64,000 nt of DNA from Fallopia convolvulus (GCA_964016875.1 OZ024724.1:18704501-18768500), one strand, 5' to 3'; shown: positions 24,001 through 35,519, numbered from the stretch's first letter. Notes: a model not told the origin generated them from the letters alone. Numbers and translations: made by a program.

Positions 24001-24205
24001 TGTTGCACAGGCTAAGGAACCAAGATCTCACCAGCGATCCAGGCATGTACTTCGGAAGTACCACATCATTAGAGAAATAATTCAAATAGGAGATGTTGTA
24101 CTAAGTAGAGTTTCAAGTGATGAAAACATTGTTGATCCATTAACTAAGGCCTTACCTCAGCAGAAACATGATGCTCATGTGAGGCTTCTAGGACTTAGAG
24201 TTTGA
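21071..24205 (+). pseudogene. copia pol (protease, integrase, RT, RNase H) with stops
   Basis: The protease motif appears as VLDTACFSHIC at about 21168 (A for the usual G). GAG-pre-integrase LWHCRLGHVNEKR and C-X2-C lie at 21575-21690. Integrase spans 21750 to about 22250 with HSDVCGP, a second Asp in LDRGGEY, and the third catalytic Glu codon changed to a stop near 22059. Reverse transcriptase (about 22650-23270) includes WIFKKKTDMDG, QMDVKTAFLN and the catalytic YVDDILL; a stop follows at 23265. RNase H (about 23735-24200) has YTDAS, STAESEYIA and SRHVLRKYH. A frameshift separates the last two. Several catalytic sites are intact but the frame is broken repeatedly. Confidence 0.88.
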
Positions 24206-25318
24206 CATTGATGTATACAAGATAATATTATAGTATGCAAGTTTGTCGAACTAATTTTACTTATATGACATTGATACATTTTATTTAAAAGGCAGTGTTT
24301 ATCATGTTTATTTTGTTTTTCTGCTAACATTTAATATTGATAAAATCCTTAGAATATGATGTCTTGTGTGAATTGATGATATAGTTATTTATCGTCAGTG
24401 AGAACTTTACAAACAAGGTTATATTCTTAAAACGTCCTTGGTCGGATTAGTATCGAGAAGGGATATCGAAACTACAGACCAACATGTGAATAGACTCTAG
24501 GTTCATCTCGCTGAACTGAGGGATAGTTCTTCCAAGTCATTTGCATGGGTGCTCAAGGATAAGTAGAGCTACTGGACCGGCCCGAATTAGAGGATACCAC
24601 ATATATGTGAAAGCGTCATTGGTTCCTCCTCTAAATAAATGAGTGTTAGTGATCTCATGACTTGAGACTGTCACATAGTCCTATGCATGGAGTCTTAACT
24701 TTGATGTCGTTAAACGTAGCTTTTATGAGTTGCAACTAATACGGTTATTAGGTTTGAGACAAAGTGTAGAGAGGATAGTGATTAAGTCAAGAAAGGATTC
24801 ATCCTTCTCTTGGATTAGAGAGTAAATATCACTAGCCACTTGGTTGAGATATAAGTGACTTTAAAATCCATGGCCATGGTAGAGAATTTTGAGTTTAAGT
24901 TATCTTTGCAAAACCAGGTAAATGATTGAGATAGTGGTGACGCATTATGCACTAACTTAATCTTGATATTGGTGATGAAGAGATCGAACTACACATGTAA
25001 TCAGTTCATAGTGGTATATGGTTCACCAACCATTTCTGTTTTGTTAGGTGGTCAACAACTGTTGCTAGACGGTTACCTTAACTTGCGTTGGATAACACTG
25101 CTTTCAAAATAGAAACCTAGAGGGTCGCATGCATAAGCACGATAGATGGGTAATTATAAAAGTTATTGATTGGAAATTTCTAAAGTTACTAGAAATGAGT
25201 TGACAAAGTTTCGGAATTAAGTAACTATTTCGAAAGGAATCTTGAATATGAGAGTTGACTTTGAACCCAAGGTTAATAAGATAATGACTCGAACTCAGTA
25301 ATAGTGCAAGTGGGAGAT
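24206..25318 (+). other. copia 3' non-coding region
   Basis: Between the RNase H stop and the LTR there is no coding domain. The last bases, AAGTGGGAGAT, form the polypurine tract. A long tail of this kind occurs in some plant copia lineages. Confidence 0.6.
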
Positions 25319-26007
25319 TGATGGAATATGCACTATAACTAAGTCCAGCGGGTCTAGATTTATCGGATCGGGTTTTATGGATCTTAGTTATACTTAGACC
25401 TATAAAATATTATGGAGAATATATATTTATTTTTCTTAAACAATCATAATTAATTATAAAGTAATTTAATTAATTGTGATTTTAGAAAATTAAATAAAGA
25501 GATAATAGATAGAGTTTATCTCTTATAACAAGTAGATAAGTTAAATCTTAACAAACTATTAAAATAATAATATAGTTTCTAAAATTGAGATTCATTGAGA
25601 TTGGAAAAATTTGATATGGCCGTTGATATATACCAAGGTGTATCGGCCGATTTGATTAGCTCTTCTCCAGAAGAAACAAAAACCAGTCCTCTCGTTAATA
25701 TAAATGGGTTAAGCGTTCTAGCAGGCGAGTTTCGATATATAAAATTGTCCCCGTTCGTCTGTGTGGATACCGCTAGGCGAGTTTCGATATATAAAATTGT
25801 CCCCGTTCGTCTGTGTGGATACCGCTAGAGGAGCAACACTTGGGGTTCTTTGGTGATGAAGAGAAAGGTTTGAACTTGCTATTTGGATTCACGTTTGAGG
25901 TAATTATCTAATCCAATTATTTTTCCTACATTATCATAGTGATCCTCGGAAGTTTGGGATGAAAGTTTTTGTCTTTTCTGCTGCGTTTGCATCCCTAGAA
26001 CCCAACA
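25319..26007 (+). repeat. copia 3' LTR
   Basis: 689 bp from TGATGGAATATGC to CTAGAACCCAACA, directly after the polypurine tract. The first bases, TGATGG, differ from the more usual TGTTGG. The partner LTR is missing. Confidence 0.75.
25724..25827 (+). repeat. 52-bp tandem duplication inside the copia LTR
   Basis: Two nearly identical units (25724-25775 and 25776-25827) each contain GATATATAAAATTG, a TATA-box-like string, followed by the same downstream bases. If this is the LTR promoter, the TATA/start region is duplicated. Confidence 0.8.
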
Positions 26008-27057
26008 GTTTCATGTTTCAAGTGGTGGGCCATCCAAAGATAACAGCAGCTACAGTGGTCGGGATCAAAGGTTTTGCAGGTTTTAGATTTGCAAAAAAGG
26101 TTCCCTTGTTAGGTACCATGCTCACTTGTGTTCTTCTTTGGTGGTTTGAACAAGGAGGCTGATTCTCGTGATTGGGCAAACCTAATCGTTGTCTTCGCTA
26201 GTGCTGGTTCATGTGAACCAAGAGTTTCCCTATGAATGAATAGGAGTTTTGCTGGGGTTCAGTTTTCCTTTTAATCTGCTTGAGCTAAGGTTTTGGCCGA
26301 CTCGAGAAATTTTGGCAAAAACTTGTGCTGTGTTGAATTACAGAGTGTTAATAAATGCCTTAGTGCATTGTATTGGTGGACTGACAGACATCTTATGGAA
26401 TTTCTGTACCCATCATTAACAATTTGCTTGGTAAATACTATTTATGTACATATAGTAGCTTCTTCCCTGAGTTGGTAGCATTTGCACAGGGTGTTTTTCC
26501 TTTTCTGATGAATAATTCAATGCTAAAGATGTATTTAATTCATCAATTTCGTGTGTTTTGGTGGCGATGATATGACATTGAGATGGTTCCTCTTGAGTCT
26601 CTAGGGGTGGTTTGGTGGTTATCTGGTTATCTATCTGGTTTGGAGAATGAAAAATTGAAAACCCAGTACCTCCTCTGTTTCGTCGGTTTGATGTTTTTTT
26701 GCTGGATCTGGACCGAGCTGCGTGAATCAAGGAATCCTCGGCCGGTGCTTTTTTTTTATTTTATTTTTTTTACTAAAAAAAATTAAATGGATTTCTCTAT
26801 TATTCTGTTCACATTTACTGATAGTGGTGGAGGGAGGGGCGGAGAAGAAATTTAGAGTTCCGCCCCCACGAAGAGGCCCGGGGTTGGGGCGGGGGTGGAG
26901 AGCCGGCTTGAAGTGGGACAGGGCAAGGCTAGGGAAGACGGGAAGTCGTCGGAGAAGAAAAGTGAAGAGCCTCGAGAAGGTCTGAACTCTGAAGATGTGT
27001 AAGTGGATAAGAAGATGAAATTAGAGACTAGGTTTTAGGCTTTTTGATTAACTTTAA
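26008..27057. other. unassigned sequence, possible broken host exon
   Basis: A short + strand frame at about 26020-26161 ends in a hydrophobic segment (LLGTMLTCVLLWWF) and has a possible acceptor (TTTCAAG) before it. It could be an exon of a small membrane protein, but I do not recognise it. The rest is T-rich or, at 26830-26960, GC-rich without recognisable domains. Confidence 0.2.
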
Positions 27058-27085
27058 CTAGTTGAATCCCCGTGATACTCACGGG
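27058..27085 (-). mobile_element. Helitron 3' terminus
   Basis: Read on the minus strand, a 7-bp hairpin CCCGTGA-GTA-TCACGGG (27069-27085) is followed by GATTCAA and then CTAG (27058-27061), with T next. This is the standard Helitron 3' end: hairpin, about 10 nt, CTRR, host T. The body would extend to the right; I could not find its TC start, and the inverted-repeat element at 27119 may lie inside it. Confidence 0.6.
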
Positions 27086-27118
27086 ATAATTTTATTAAAG
27101 AATAATATTATAAGAGTA

Positions 27119-28264
27119 AGATTCAGATGCGAATGGGCGCCCAGGTGCGAAATAAGAAAAAACAGGAGCCGTTGGATCAAGAAAAATCAAAGGCGCTGAT
27201 CATTTCACTTAAAAAGGTGAAAAAAACGGCACGGGCGAATTATTCGCGTATTTTTGAAAAAAACGGAAATAGGACACGCGCAGATTGTTCATCAGTATTG
27301 TGGATTTGTTCATCAATAATGTGGATTTGTTCATCAAAACTGTGATTTTGTTTATCAAAACTCTGATTTTGTGCATAAATAAACTATTGCTTGTGCATCA
27401 AAAATCTATTGTTTGTACATAAAAAATGAACAAATATGTATCAAAATTACATGCAATATGTTCATCAACATTGTGATTTTGTTCATAAAAAACGAAAATA
27501 TTTATTCATTGGTTTTCGCATATTTGTTCATCGGTTTATGCATATTTGTTCATTTGTAACATCAATTTGTTCACTGATTTATGCATATTTGTTCATTGCC
27601 TTTTTCATATAATTGTTCATTACTAGATGCATATTTGTTCACTAGTAACCTCAATTTGTTCATTGCTATATGCTTATTTGTTCATTAATAACATCAATTT
27701 GTTCATTGCTATATCATATTTGGTCATATCAATGAACAAATAAGGGTATATCCATGAACAAATAGGGTATATCAATGAACAAATAGGGGTATATCAATGA
27801 ACAAATATGAGTATATCAATGAACAAAAATGGGTATATCAAAACTAATTATATGTGCATAAAAAACTACATAAATATTGTATTCCTACAAATAAATAAGG
27901 TTAAAAAATAAAATTATAAATTATAAAAGTTCGAAATCAATGAACAATGTTATCAAAAACTCAATGCACAATTAGTTAGTATTGATGAACAATTGGTGAA
28001 TATTGATGAACAAATCGCTATTTCTGATTAACAAACTGGGAGCGTCTCATAAAAACGTATTTTTCGAAAAATTCGTGAATAATTCGGGAAAAATCCGTCC
28101 GTGTCGTATTTTATTGAAAAATACGCGAATAATACGGGAAAAATTCGCTCGTGCCGTATTTTATTTTTTTAATGAATGTTTAATCAGGGATGTTGATTTA
28201 TTTGGAATGAACGATCGAGATTTATTCTTATTTCGCACCCAGGCGACCATTCGCATGTGACTCT
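27119..28264. mobile_element. foldback/MULE-like element FB1 with mirrored word arrays
   Basis: The ends are inverted: AGATTCAGATGCGAATGG at left and, reverse-complemented, AGAGTCACATGCGAATGG at right. Both continue inward through GCACC(T/C)-type and AATACGCGAATAA-type sequence with gaps. The left half (27285-27720) has about fifteen copies of TTGTTCAT-like words; the right half (27730-28015) has about eight of the complementary ATGAACAA. The whole 1146 bp can therefore fold on itself. No transposase is encoded. No clear target duplication was found. Confidence 0.7.
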
Positions 28265-28318
28265 TCTTCATATTATAATATTAATATAAAATTTAAAGCA
28301 CTTGTATATAATCATCAT

Positions 28319-28320
<2 letters not shown>

Positions 28321-28356
<36 letters not shown>
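28321..28356. repeat. (AT)n microsatellite
   Basis: 36 bases of pure AT dinucleotide. Confidence 0.98.
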
Positions 28357-28358
<2 letters not shown>

Positions 28359-28855
28359 TCTAAACCTGATGCACTTTTGGGCAGATTCGTCATTATGAAT
28401 TTATATCCCAGCCAACCTATTTTTAATAATGATTTTTTAATACATTATATATTATGTAATTCTATTACCTTATCGAATTTCCAATTTTAATGTAATCCTA
28501 GATGGGCGCAAGTTCCACATATTACTACCTATATGAGTTTTTTATATTTTGGTTTTTCTATTTCATGTCCTAAAAACTCAAATTTAAAAAATAACAGTTT
28601 ATTTTAGGGGAAAAATCAGAATTTTAATATAATAATTCTAAAATTTGATTCTTATCTTACAATATGTCCTTCAGGCATATGGTAAAAAAAATCATTTATA
28701 GAATGGTATTCTTAGTTGATTAGGTCTTAGAAATCATAGTATTTAAGTCCTAAAAATTTAGTTTTATAACTTGCATTTAAAGTTCAATCTACCATTTTTT
28801 GTAGGTTACTTGTTTTAGCTCACATTCATGTCTTATTATTGTGATTTAATTTAAA
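28357..28855. other. AT-rich spacer
   Basis: I see no gene, domain or clear repeat boundary here. Confidence 0.4.
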
Positions 28856-29123
28856 AGTTTGGTTCAAATGAAACAAAGTCTTATCCTAAAACGTGAAACG
28901 AATGCACTTTTCCTAATTCATAGTGCACTTTTCATACAAAAGTGCAATGTAAAATAAAAAAGTGCAATACAAAAAAGTGCACTACAAAAAGTACGAAAAG
29001 TGCAATGAAAAATACAAAAAGTGCAAATCCGAAAAAGTGCACTGCGAAATAGAAAAAGTGCACTACGAACAAGGAAAAGTGCATTCATTTCAAGATAAGA
29101 GTTCGTTTCATTTGAACCAAACT
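28856..29123. mobile_element. MITE with an internal AAAAGTGCA array
   Basis: Inverted ends AGTTTGGTTCAAATGAAAC (left) and GTTTCATTTGAACCAAACT (right) extend inward for about 50 bp with gaps. The 170 bp between holds about ten copies of AAAAGTGCA or its complement. A possible 7-bp target duplication TTTAATT lies close to each end, but its spacing is not identical on both sides. It is non-coding. Confidence 0.7.
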
Positions 29124-29309
29124 CTTTAATTCAACCTTATGGAACTTTATAATATTATTTATTGCAAGTTTTTTTTTACAAGTTGATTTCTCGGAACTCA
29201 ATTTCATCTTTTTTAATTAGTACTCAAATCTTCAAAAAATAGTTTGAGATGATAAATTTATAATTGGCTTCTTGAACGAATAATATATTAGATAAATTAG
29301 AAGATACTA

Positions 29310-29405
29310 GGGCCCAATTTGGATTCCTTAACATGGAATTATTTTATATTGAATATTAAATTCAATGTAAAATAATGCATTATATGAGAAGTCCAAATAG
29401 GCCCT
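29310..29405. mobile_element. short stem-loop MITE
   Basis: 96 bp with ends GGGCCCAATTTGGA and TCCAAATAGGCCCT and a further inverted pair ATTATTTTATATTGAAT / ATTCAATGTAAAATAAT in the centre, so nearly the whole element forms one hairpin. The end sequence resembles Tourist-like or hAT-like MITEs; the target duplication is unclear. Confidence 0.65.
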
Positions 29406-29662
29406 TGGTATTTTTTATCTCATAATGACTTTTTATCGCATTTCTTATAAAACACTTTATAATATTCATAACTACTTTAAATAAATTATTCAATAATGTT
29501 TCTTTAAAACATGTTATTAGCAATATACTATGTTTTTACATGACTTAAATCTTCCGCTCTTATCTTATTACGGCGTATTTATTTGAGTAAATACTAGCAA
29601 TTTATATTTACATTTATATAGATTGAGTAGGATTCATTACTATATTAGTTTTATTATTGTTT

Positions 29663-31356
29663 AGGCAAAATTGTGACAAATAGCCTCACCTTTTAAGATT
29701 GTTGCAATCAATAGCCCAACCTTTAAAAAAGGCAAAAAATAACATAACCATTGGAATTGTTGCAGAAAGTGTAGCCTGGATACAAAACACAAATAGATAA
29801 ATTATATTATACTACCCATATTTTCTATCCCTTTGAAAAAACTACCATTTCTCTTAAATTTTTAATGAACTCACCCAATGTTTTGTTGGAATAATATTTA
29901 AATGTATTATTTAAGGAGGGAAAGTTGGTCATCTTCCCCAAATGAAGATTTCTCTCCACTTCTCCAGCATGTGCAACTCATCTTCGACCGTCCACCTCCA
30001 TCATTGAGCACCAGCACTACCACATTTTTCATTAATCGCCTTCCCTTCCGCTTCCCCATCGCCATCGTCAATTCGTCATATTGTTTCTGTCACCATCTAA
30101 CTTTTCACGAACCAATAATATATCAAAATTTTTAAAGTAAAAGAAAAAATCGAAATTGATCAATTAAACTCAAACAAAGATCAATTTTTGTAGGAAAACT
30201 AAAGATTTTAGGATTATGTTACCTTAGTAGTTAGTTTTCATGCTCGGTTTGAATCAAATCCAATTATATTATAGGTGTATGTTTCAAATTTATTAAACAA
30301 ACAATCCCTAATTTTCATATCCAAAATTCAATCCTTATGGTTCGAATAAGAATATAGTAACACAATAGATAAGCACCACAAACACGAAACACTTCTCAAC
30401 AATCAAAAACCATGCCCAGTTTGACTCAAATTTCACCAAAGGATCATTCTTAAGCGTAGATTACAAAGGGAAAATGGTGATTGGCCCACCTTTGGAGACA
30501 ACGAGGTAGGCTAGTGGAGACAACAACGAGTTGGGAGGCGAAATTTGTAGTTGGGGAGAACCGTGGTGTCATATGTTAAGAGCTGTCAAAAGCTGATCCG
30601 ACCCGAAAAACCGATCCAAACTATCCGAAAATTTTAGGGTCAAGACCCGAAAATTTAAGCCCGAAACTCAAAATAAACCGAATTTGATAAACCCGAAACT
30701 CGCTGGGTTCAAACCCGAAACCCGTTGGGTTGACCCGATTTTTTATATTTTTAAAATAGAAATAATATATTTTGAAAATTATAATATATTTCATTATTAA
30801 AATATATAAAAATAATAGATTATTATTAAATATCATTTTTTAAATATAAATAATATTTTAATAATTGTAAAAAAAATTGATTTTTTTTTACCTGTTGGGT
30901 CGACCCAACCCGCCCGAAGCAATGATCCGACCAGATTGACCGATGACCCATTACGACCCGAACACGACTCAACCTGAACCCGAAATAACCAGATCCGAAC
31001 CCGACTCAACTAACCCGTTTGACAGCTCTATATGCACCTCATATGTCATTAGCTAATAGCTAGTAATGGTGGTGGAGTTGAATTGAGGAAGACAATACCA
31101 ACGTGTAAAGTAGTAAAAAATACTCCACCGCGTTGGTAGGATTTAGGAAACTGGTTTTCAGAAACTCGTTTTTATCTAATGACACTTCGAGTAGGAATAG
31201 AAAACTGGTTTTTCAGAAAGAGACTGAAAACGTGGATGATATCATATAATTTTATCTATTTCTGGTTTGTACCTGGGCCACCTTCCGCAACAACCCCAAA
31301 AGGTCATGTTATTTTTTGTATATATAAAAGGTAGGCTATTTATTGTAATTTTGCCT
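29663..31356. mobile_element. MULE-like inverted-repeat element FB3 with a nested hAT MITE
   Basis: The left end (29663-29780: AGGCAAAATTGTGACAAATAGCC, later AAAAAATAACATAACC and TTGTTGCAGAA) is matched in inverse by 31272-31356. The inverted repeat is roughly 90-120 bp with gaps. The interior has no transposase. A hAT MITE (30579-31029) sits inside. Target duplication not established. Confidence 0.65.
30579..31029 (-). mobile_element. hAT MITE copy A
   Basis: Ends AGAGCTGTCAAA and TTTGACAGCTCT are inverted. Sub-ends are rich in CCGAACCC/GGGTTCGG words, the middle is AT-rich. It is in the opposite orientation to copies B and C. Flanks ATATGTTA and ATATGCAC agree at five of eight positions, a decayed 8-bp duplication at best. 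Confidence 0.75.
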
Positions 31357-31589
31357 TTTATTTATTTTAATAGAATATTCTTTTACAATCTTTACCACAG
31401 AATAATGCACCTACACATCTTTATGAATGTTTTTTTTATAAAAACAATTAGATGTTGCGTTTCTTTGAAACAATACAATGTTGTATTTCGGTAAAATTTT
31501 CTTATTTTTTTTTGAAACAATGCTTTGTAACGTAAAACAAAGTCCGTATCTTAAGTTCTTAAATTATTATTTTTGATTCTTAGTTGTAT

Positions 31590-32007
31590 GTAGAGATGTC
31601 AAACGGGTCGGTCAGGTCGGGTTCGGGTTTGGTTATTTCGGGTTCAAATCGGCCCGGGTCATTGCGGGTTGTCGGGCGGCTCGGGTCGACCTAACAGGTC
31701 AAGAAAATTGATTTTTTTACAATTATTAAAATATTTTTTATTTAAAAAGTGATATTTAAAAATAAATCTATTATTTTTATATATTCTAATAATAAAATAT
31801 ATTATAATTTTCAAAATATATTATATATTCTTAAAATATAACAAATTGGGCCAACCCAACGGTTTTTTCGGGTTTGAACCCAACGGGTTTCGGGTCTATC
31901 AGGTTCGGTTTATTTTGGGTTTCGAGTTTAAATTTTCGGGTCTTGACCCTAACTTTTTCGGGTGGTTTGAGTCGGTTTTTTAGGTCGGGTCAGCTTTTGT
32001 CAGCTCT
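31590..32007 (+). mobile_element. hAT MITE copy B with 8-bp target duplication
   Basis: GTAGAGATGTCAAACGGG at left and GTCAGCTCT at right. AGTTGTAT occurs exactly on both sides (31582-31589 and 32008-32015), the 8-bp duplication expected for hAT. The same CGGGTT-rich arms and AT-rich centre as copy A. Confidence 0.85.
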
Positions 32008-32083
32008 AGTTGTATTGTATGCATATTTATATACTAAAGTTTATGAAAAGAGATATTTTGTTCATTTATTTGCAATATTTTCT

Positions 32084-32500
32084 GTCAATCGTGTCGGGTC
32101 GGGTGGGTTCGGGTTCGGGTTGAGTCGGGTTCGGCTCGTTACATGTCACGGGTTAAACCGGGTCGGGTCGATGCGGGTTTTCGGGCGGTTTGGGTTGACC
32201 AGCGGGTCAAAAACATAAATTTTTTTATGATTACTAAAATAGATTTTTAATTAAATAATAACATTTAGTTATAATATATCATTTTTATATATTTTAATAA
32301 TAAAATATATTATCTTTTTTTTAAATTAATTTTTTAATTTTTTTTAAATATACATAATCGGTCAACCCAACGGGTTTCGGATTTCAACCCATCGGGTTGC
32401 GGGTCTAACGGGTTTCGGGTTCAAATCATCGTGTCTTGACCCTAAAATTTTCGGGCGGTTTGAGTCGGGTTAGCGGGTCGGGTCGGCTTTTGACAGCTCT
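32084..32500 (+). mobile_element. hAT MITE copy C, left end eroded
   Basis: Right end TTTTGACAGCTCT (to 32500) and the internal arms match copy B. The left end keeps only a weak GTCAATCGTGTCGGG. No matching target duplication was found. Confidence 0.7.
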
Positions 32501-33252
32501 AGTTCTTACCATTAAAAATATAGTGACATTATAAGCCTTTTCTATTATTTTTTAAAGAATTTATTTGTTTCTTACAATTGATGGAGAGTGATCTTATTTT
32601 ATTGAAACTTGATTAAGGAGGATATCAAAAATCATATCACATATATCCTTAACTCTAAATAATTATAGATGGGTGAAAGATAATTTTTGAGAATAAAATA
32701 ATTAACACATCCCTTATATTAAATAAAAATTAGAATTGATACTAAATTAAAATTGTAATCTACTTTACATGTCAACCAATCTTTGAGTTTTTATATGCTT
32801 AAAGTGTTGTGGCGTGCATAGAAGTCTTGGTGTAAATGTCTCAAAGGTATTAAAGTTATGTTACATATATGTGTTTGTAGATTTCATTGACTTCAATTCA
32901 CAATTTCTCCACAAAAGATCATCTTGGGCTTTTTTATTTAGTTTTTCTTTCTAAAGCAGTAAAGCATATGCCTTTCAATTTCATATCGAATTTTTTTTTT
33001 CATCTTGATGATTAGTGGATCAACTAACAAATGCCATATTTAGGTCTTATCCGTGATTATGGACAATTGGTCGGATGAAGACATCCGATAGAATGGTGAA
33101 AGTTGGTGGAAATTCTACTACGAATTCAATATATGAGTCGTACATGCCTGAAGGTCATAAGAAGTCTGGACCTGATGCAAGTCACGACACTCGAACCAGA
33201 GATTCATCAAGTATAATTAGTTGTAACACACACTAGATGTTATTTGCACAAA
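32501..33252. other. spacer without recognised features
   Basis: AT-rich. I see no domain, inverted repeat or LTR. A moderately balanced stretch at 33050-33230 might be an old captured gene piece, but it has no readable domain. Confidence 0.3.
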
Positions 33253-34200
33253 TCTATGTATATATATAAAAGACGCAAGTAATAAAGTCACCACGTTGTG
33301 CCACCTAGGATTTTTCTACGTGTCGTTCTTACATTAAGCCACCTAAGATTTCACCAGATAGGATTTTTTATTCTGAGAATTTATATATGTCGATATTATT
33401 TTAGGATAATATAGAAATAGGATAAATTAATCTCGAAAAATATTCTATCTAAAATAAAGTGTTATCTGTTGTATATTAGGATTAGAATAGATTCAAAAGA
33501 TTTTATCTAAAATTAAAATAAATTATAGAACATTAGATATTATATATTAAGATAGATATATTAATTTAGTTTTTTCAATTAAATTTCTATCTATTTATAT
33601 GAAAAAATTAAATTCGAAATTTATTTAAAATTAAATAAAATTATTTTATCTTTATTTTTTTATCTATTTATGTAAAAGACTTATCTTAAGTAAAATTTTA
33701 ATTAAAAAAATAGAACTTTCAATCTAGATAATTACTTGCCTAAATTGAGTTTTGATAAAAAAAAATTACGTTATCTTTTCATTAATTTTCTTTTTGAATT
33801 ATTTATGTAAATATAAATTATTTTCTTATCATTAAAAAATTCATTCTTTATTTATATTTTTCATCGTTTCTTATTAAGTATATTTTTAATTTTTATTCAA
33901 TTTTTTTAAGATTGAATTTGATAAAAAAAATTACAAGAATTTAGATTATTTTTACCTTTTTATATTTTTTGCAAAACATTTTCAAAATTAAATGATTCTA
34001 ATTCAAATAATTTTTTATTTATATTTTTGCATAAATAAATTATCATTAAGTCATCAAAATTATAGTGAGCTCACCTTAATAATTTTGGCTCCATTTCACA
34101 TGACATGACACCAATTGTAAAATTTTATATAGTTTTTTTTAATAAATAAATTTTTTTATACTAAAATAAAATCATATTCATTAAATAAATTAAGTATTAA
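33253..34200 (+). mobile_element. probable Helitron 5' end and AT-rich body
   Basis: After an A, TCTATGTATATATATAAAAG begins a sequence of the form typical of plant Helitron 5' ends (TC, then ATATATAAAAG, then CCACGT/GCCACCTAGG-like bases at 33290-33310). No 3' hairpin plus CTAG was found before 34600, so the end is probably lost. It encodes nothing recognisable. Confidence 0.45.
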
Positions 34201-34206
34201 ATTCAT

Positions 34207-34420
34207 GTAGTTGGCGGAGCCAGAAATGTTCGGAAGGGGGGCGGATTATCCTCTACCTTCGGACCACCTCGCCTGCCTGCCAGTCGGAAGAGCCGAAGAC
34301 TATATATCATATGAATCAATCCCCCTAAGATACCTTCACTCTAAAACGAAGATACGGTTTTTCAACAACCATCGGTGTTTTGTGAAAATAAACATGCAAA
34401 TATTGGTATAAGTAAATTTA
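34207..34420. mobile_element. fragment resembling a hAT terminus
   Basis: The segment starts TAGTTGGCGGAGCCAGAAAT, close to a common hAT end in plants (AGTGGCGGAGCCAGGAAT). The other end is not seen. Low confidence. Confidence 0.3.
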
Positions 34421-34603
34421 GCTTGAACAAAGAGCTATATTATATACTGTCACATTTTTCTGAAAACCAAATGTTTAAATAAGAAAATGACATAATTATT
34501 TACAAATAGAACAGAATAAATTTTCGATAATGAAGAAACAAAAGAAGCAATGCGCTGGTCTACTACTAGTGCCTAACCACTTTAATGAATGTTTAATGAG
34601 AAT

Positions 34604-35519
34604 TCAAGTTTGTCAACAAGTGAAGATTGAGCACCAGAGGCCGGGTGGTATGCTCCAACCCCTACCTATTCCAGAGTGGAAGTGGGAGGATATTTCCATG
34701 GATTTTGTCACGGGGTTACGAATCAGCAAGGGACATGATGCCATCTGGGTTGTAGTGGATAGGTTGACCAAGACTGCTCGCTTTTTGCCTATTAAGGAGA
34801 CTTGAAAAATTAACAAATTGGTAGAAGTGTTCGTAAATCAGATAGTTAGACTGCATGGTGTACCCAAGACCATTGTGTCAGATCGTGATGGGCGTTTTAC
34901 TTCCAGATTTTGGCAACAAGTTCATGAGGCACTCGGGACGAGATTGCACTTCACGACTGCTTACCATCCGCAGTCAGATGGCCAGTCTGAGAGGACAATT
35001 CAGAATCTAGAGGACATGCTGAGGTCTTGCATTCTCGACTGGGGAGGTCACTGGTCAGATCATCTAGCATTAGTGGAGTTTGCCTACAATAACAGTTGGC
35101 ACTCCTCGATTCAGATGGCTCCATATGAGGCTTTGTATGGCCGTAAGTGCAGAACACCTTTGTGTTGGGATGACCCGTCAGATGTTGTAGGAGAGAGGCC
35201 GCAAATGATAGAGGAGACGATTGAAAAGGTGGCCTTGATCTGGGAGCACATGCTAGCTGCTCAAAGCCGCCAGAAATCCTATGCAGACAAGCGACGTCGA
35301 CCACTAGAATTTGAGATAGGGGCACACGTTTGGTTGAGAGTGTCGCCTACACGTGGTGTGAGGAGATTTGGGGTAAAAGGGAAGTTGAGTCCCCTCTACA
35401 TTGGGCTGTTTGAGATATTGGAGAGAGTTGGCGAGGTAGCTTACAGACTAGCGCTACCACCCGCCTTGGATGGAGTTGTAACACCCCCAAATTATCTCGG
35501 GAATGTCACACACCAGTGA
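34604..35519 (+). pseudogene. duplicated integrase piece plus start of a foreign LTR
   Basis: This matches 39788 to about 40314 joined to 48246-48638, without the AthL-2 insertion. It carries the integrase zinc-finger end (CQQVKIEHQR), the catalytic core (DRLTKTARFLP; SDRDGRF; YHPQSDGQSER) and the C-terminal region. It shares with the main copy a TGA after PIKET (34803), and the same foreign insertion beginning TGTAACACCCCC (35477), of which 43 bp remain. It is fused to the last 285 bp of the element's own LTR at a shared TGA (35517-35519). It is therefore a partial copy of a tandem or recombined element. Confidence 0.85.

Larger units (their letters stand above)
20110..26007 (+). mobile_element. 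Ty1/copia retrotransposon, 5' truncated, many stops
   Basis: In order: leader (from about 20110), gag (20281), zinc knuckle (about 21045), protease, GAG-pre-integrase, integrase, reverse transcriptase, RNase H (to 24205), a 1.1-kb non-coding tail, a polypurine tract (GTGGGAGAT before 25319) and the 3' LTR (25319-26007). No 5' LTR or primer site is seen, so the left end is lost and the target duplication cannot be tested. At least seven in-frame stops and three frameshifts make it inactive and old. Confidence 0.85.

Noticed and set aside
26020..26161. Named small membrane-protein gene
   Set aside because: One hydrophobic stretch and a stop are not enough to identify it, and no start or neighbouring exon can be supported.
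27285..28015. CRISPR array or satellite
   Set aside because: Word spacing is irregular, the words invert half way, and the block is enclosed by inverted repeats in a plant genome.
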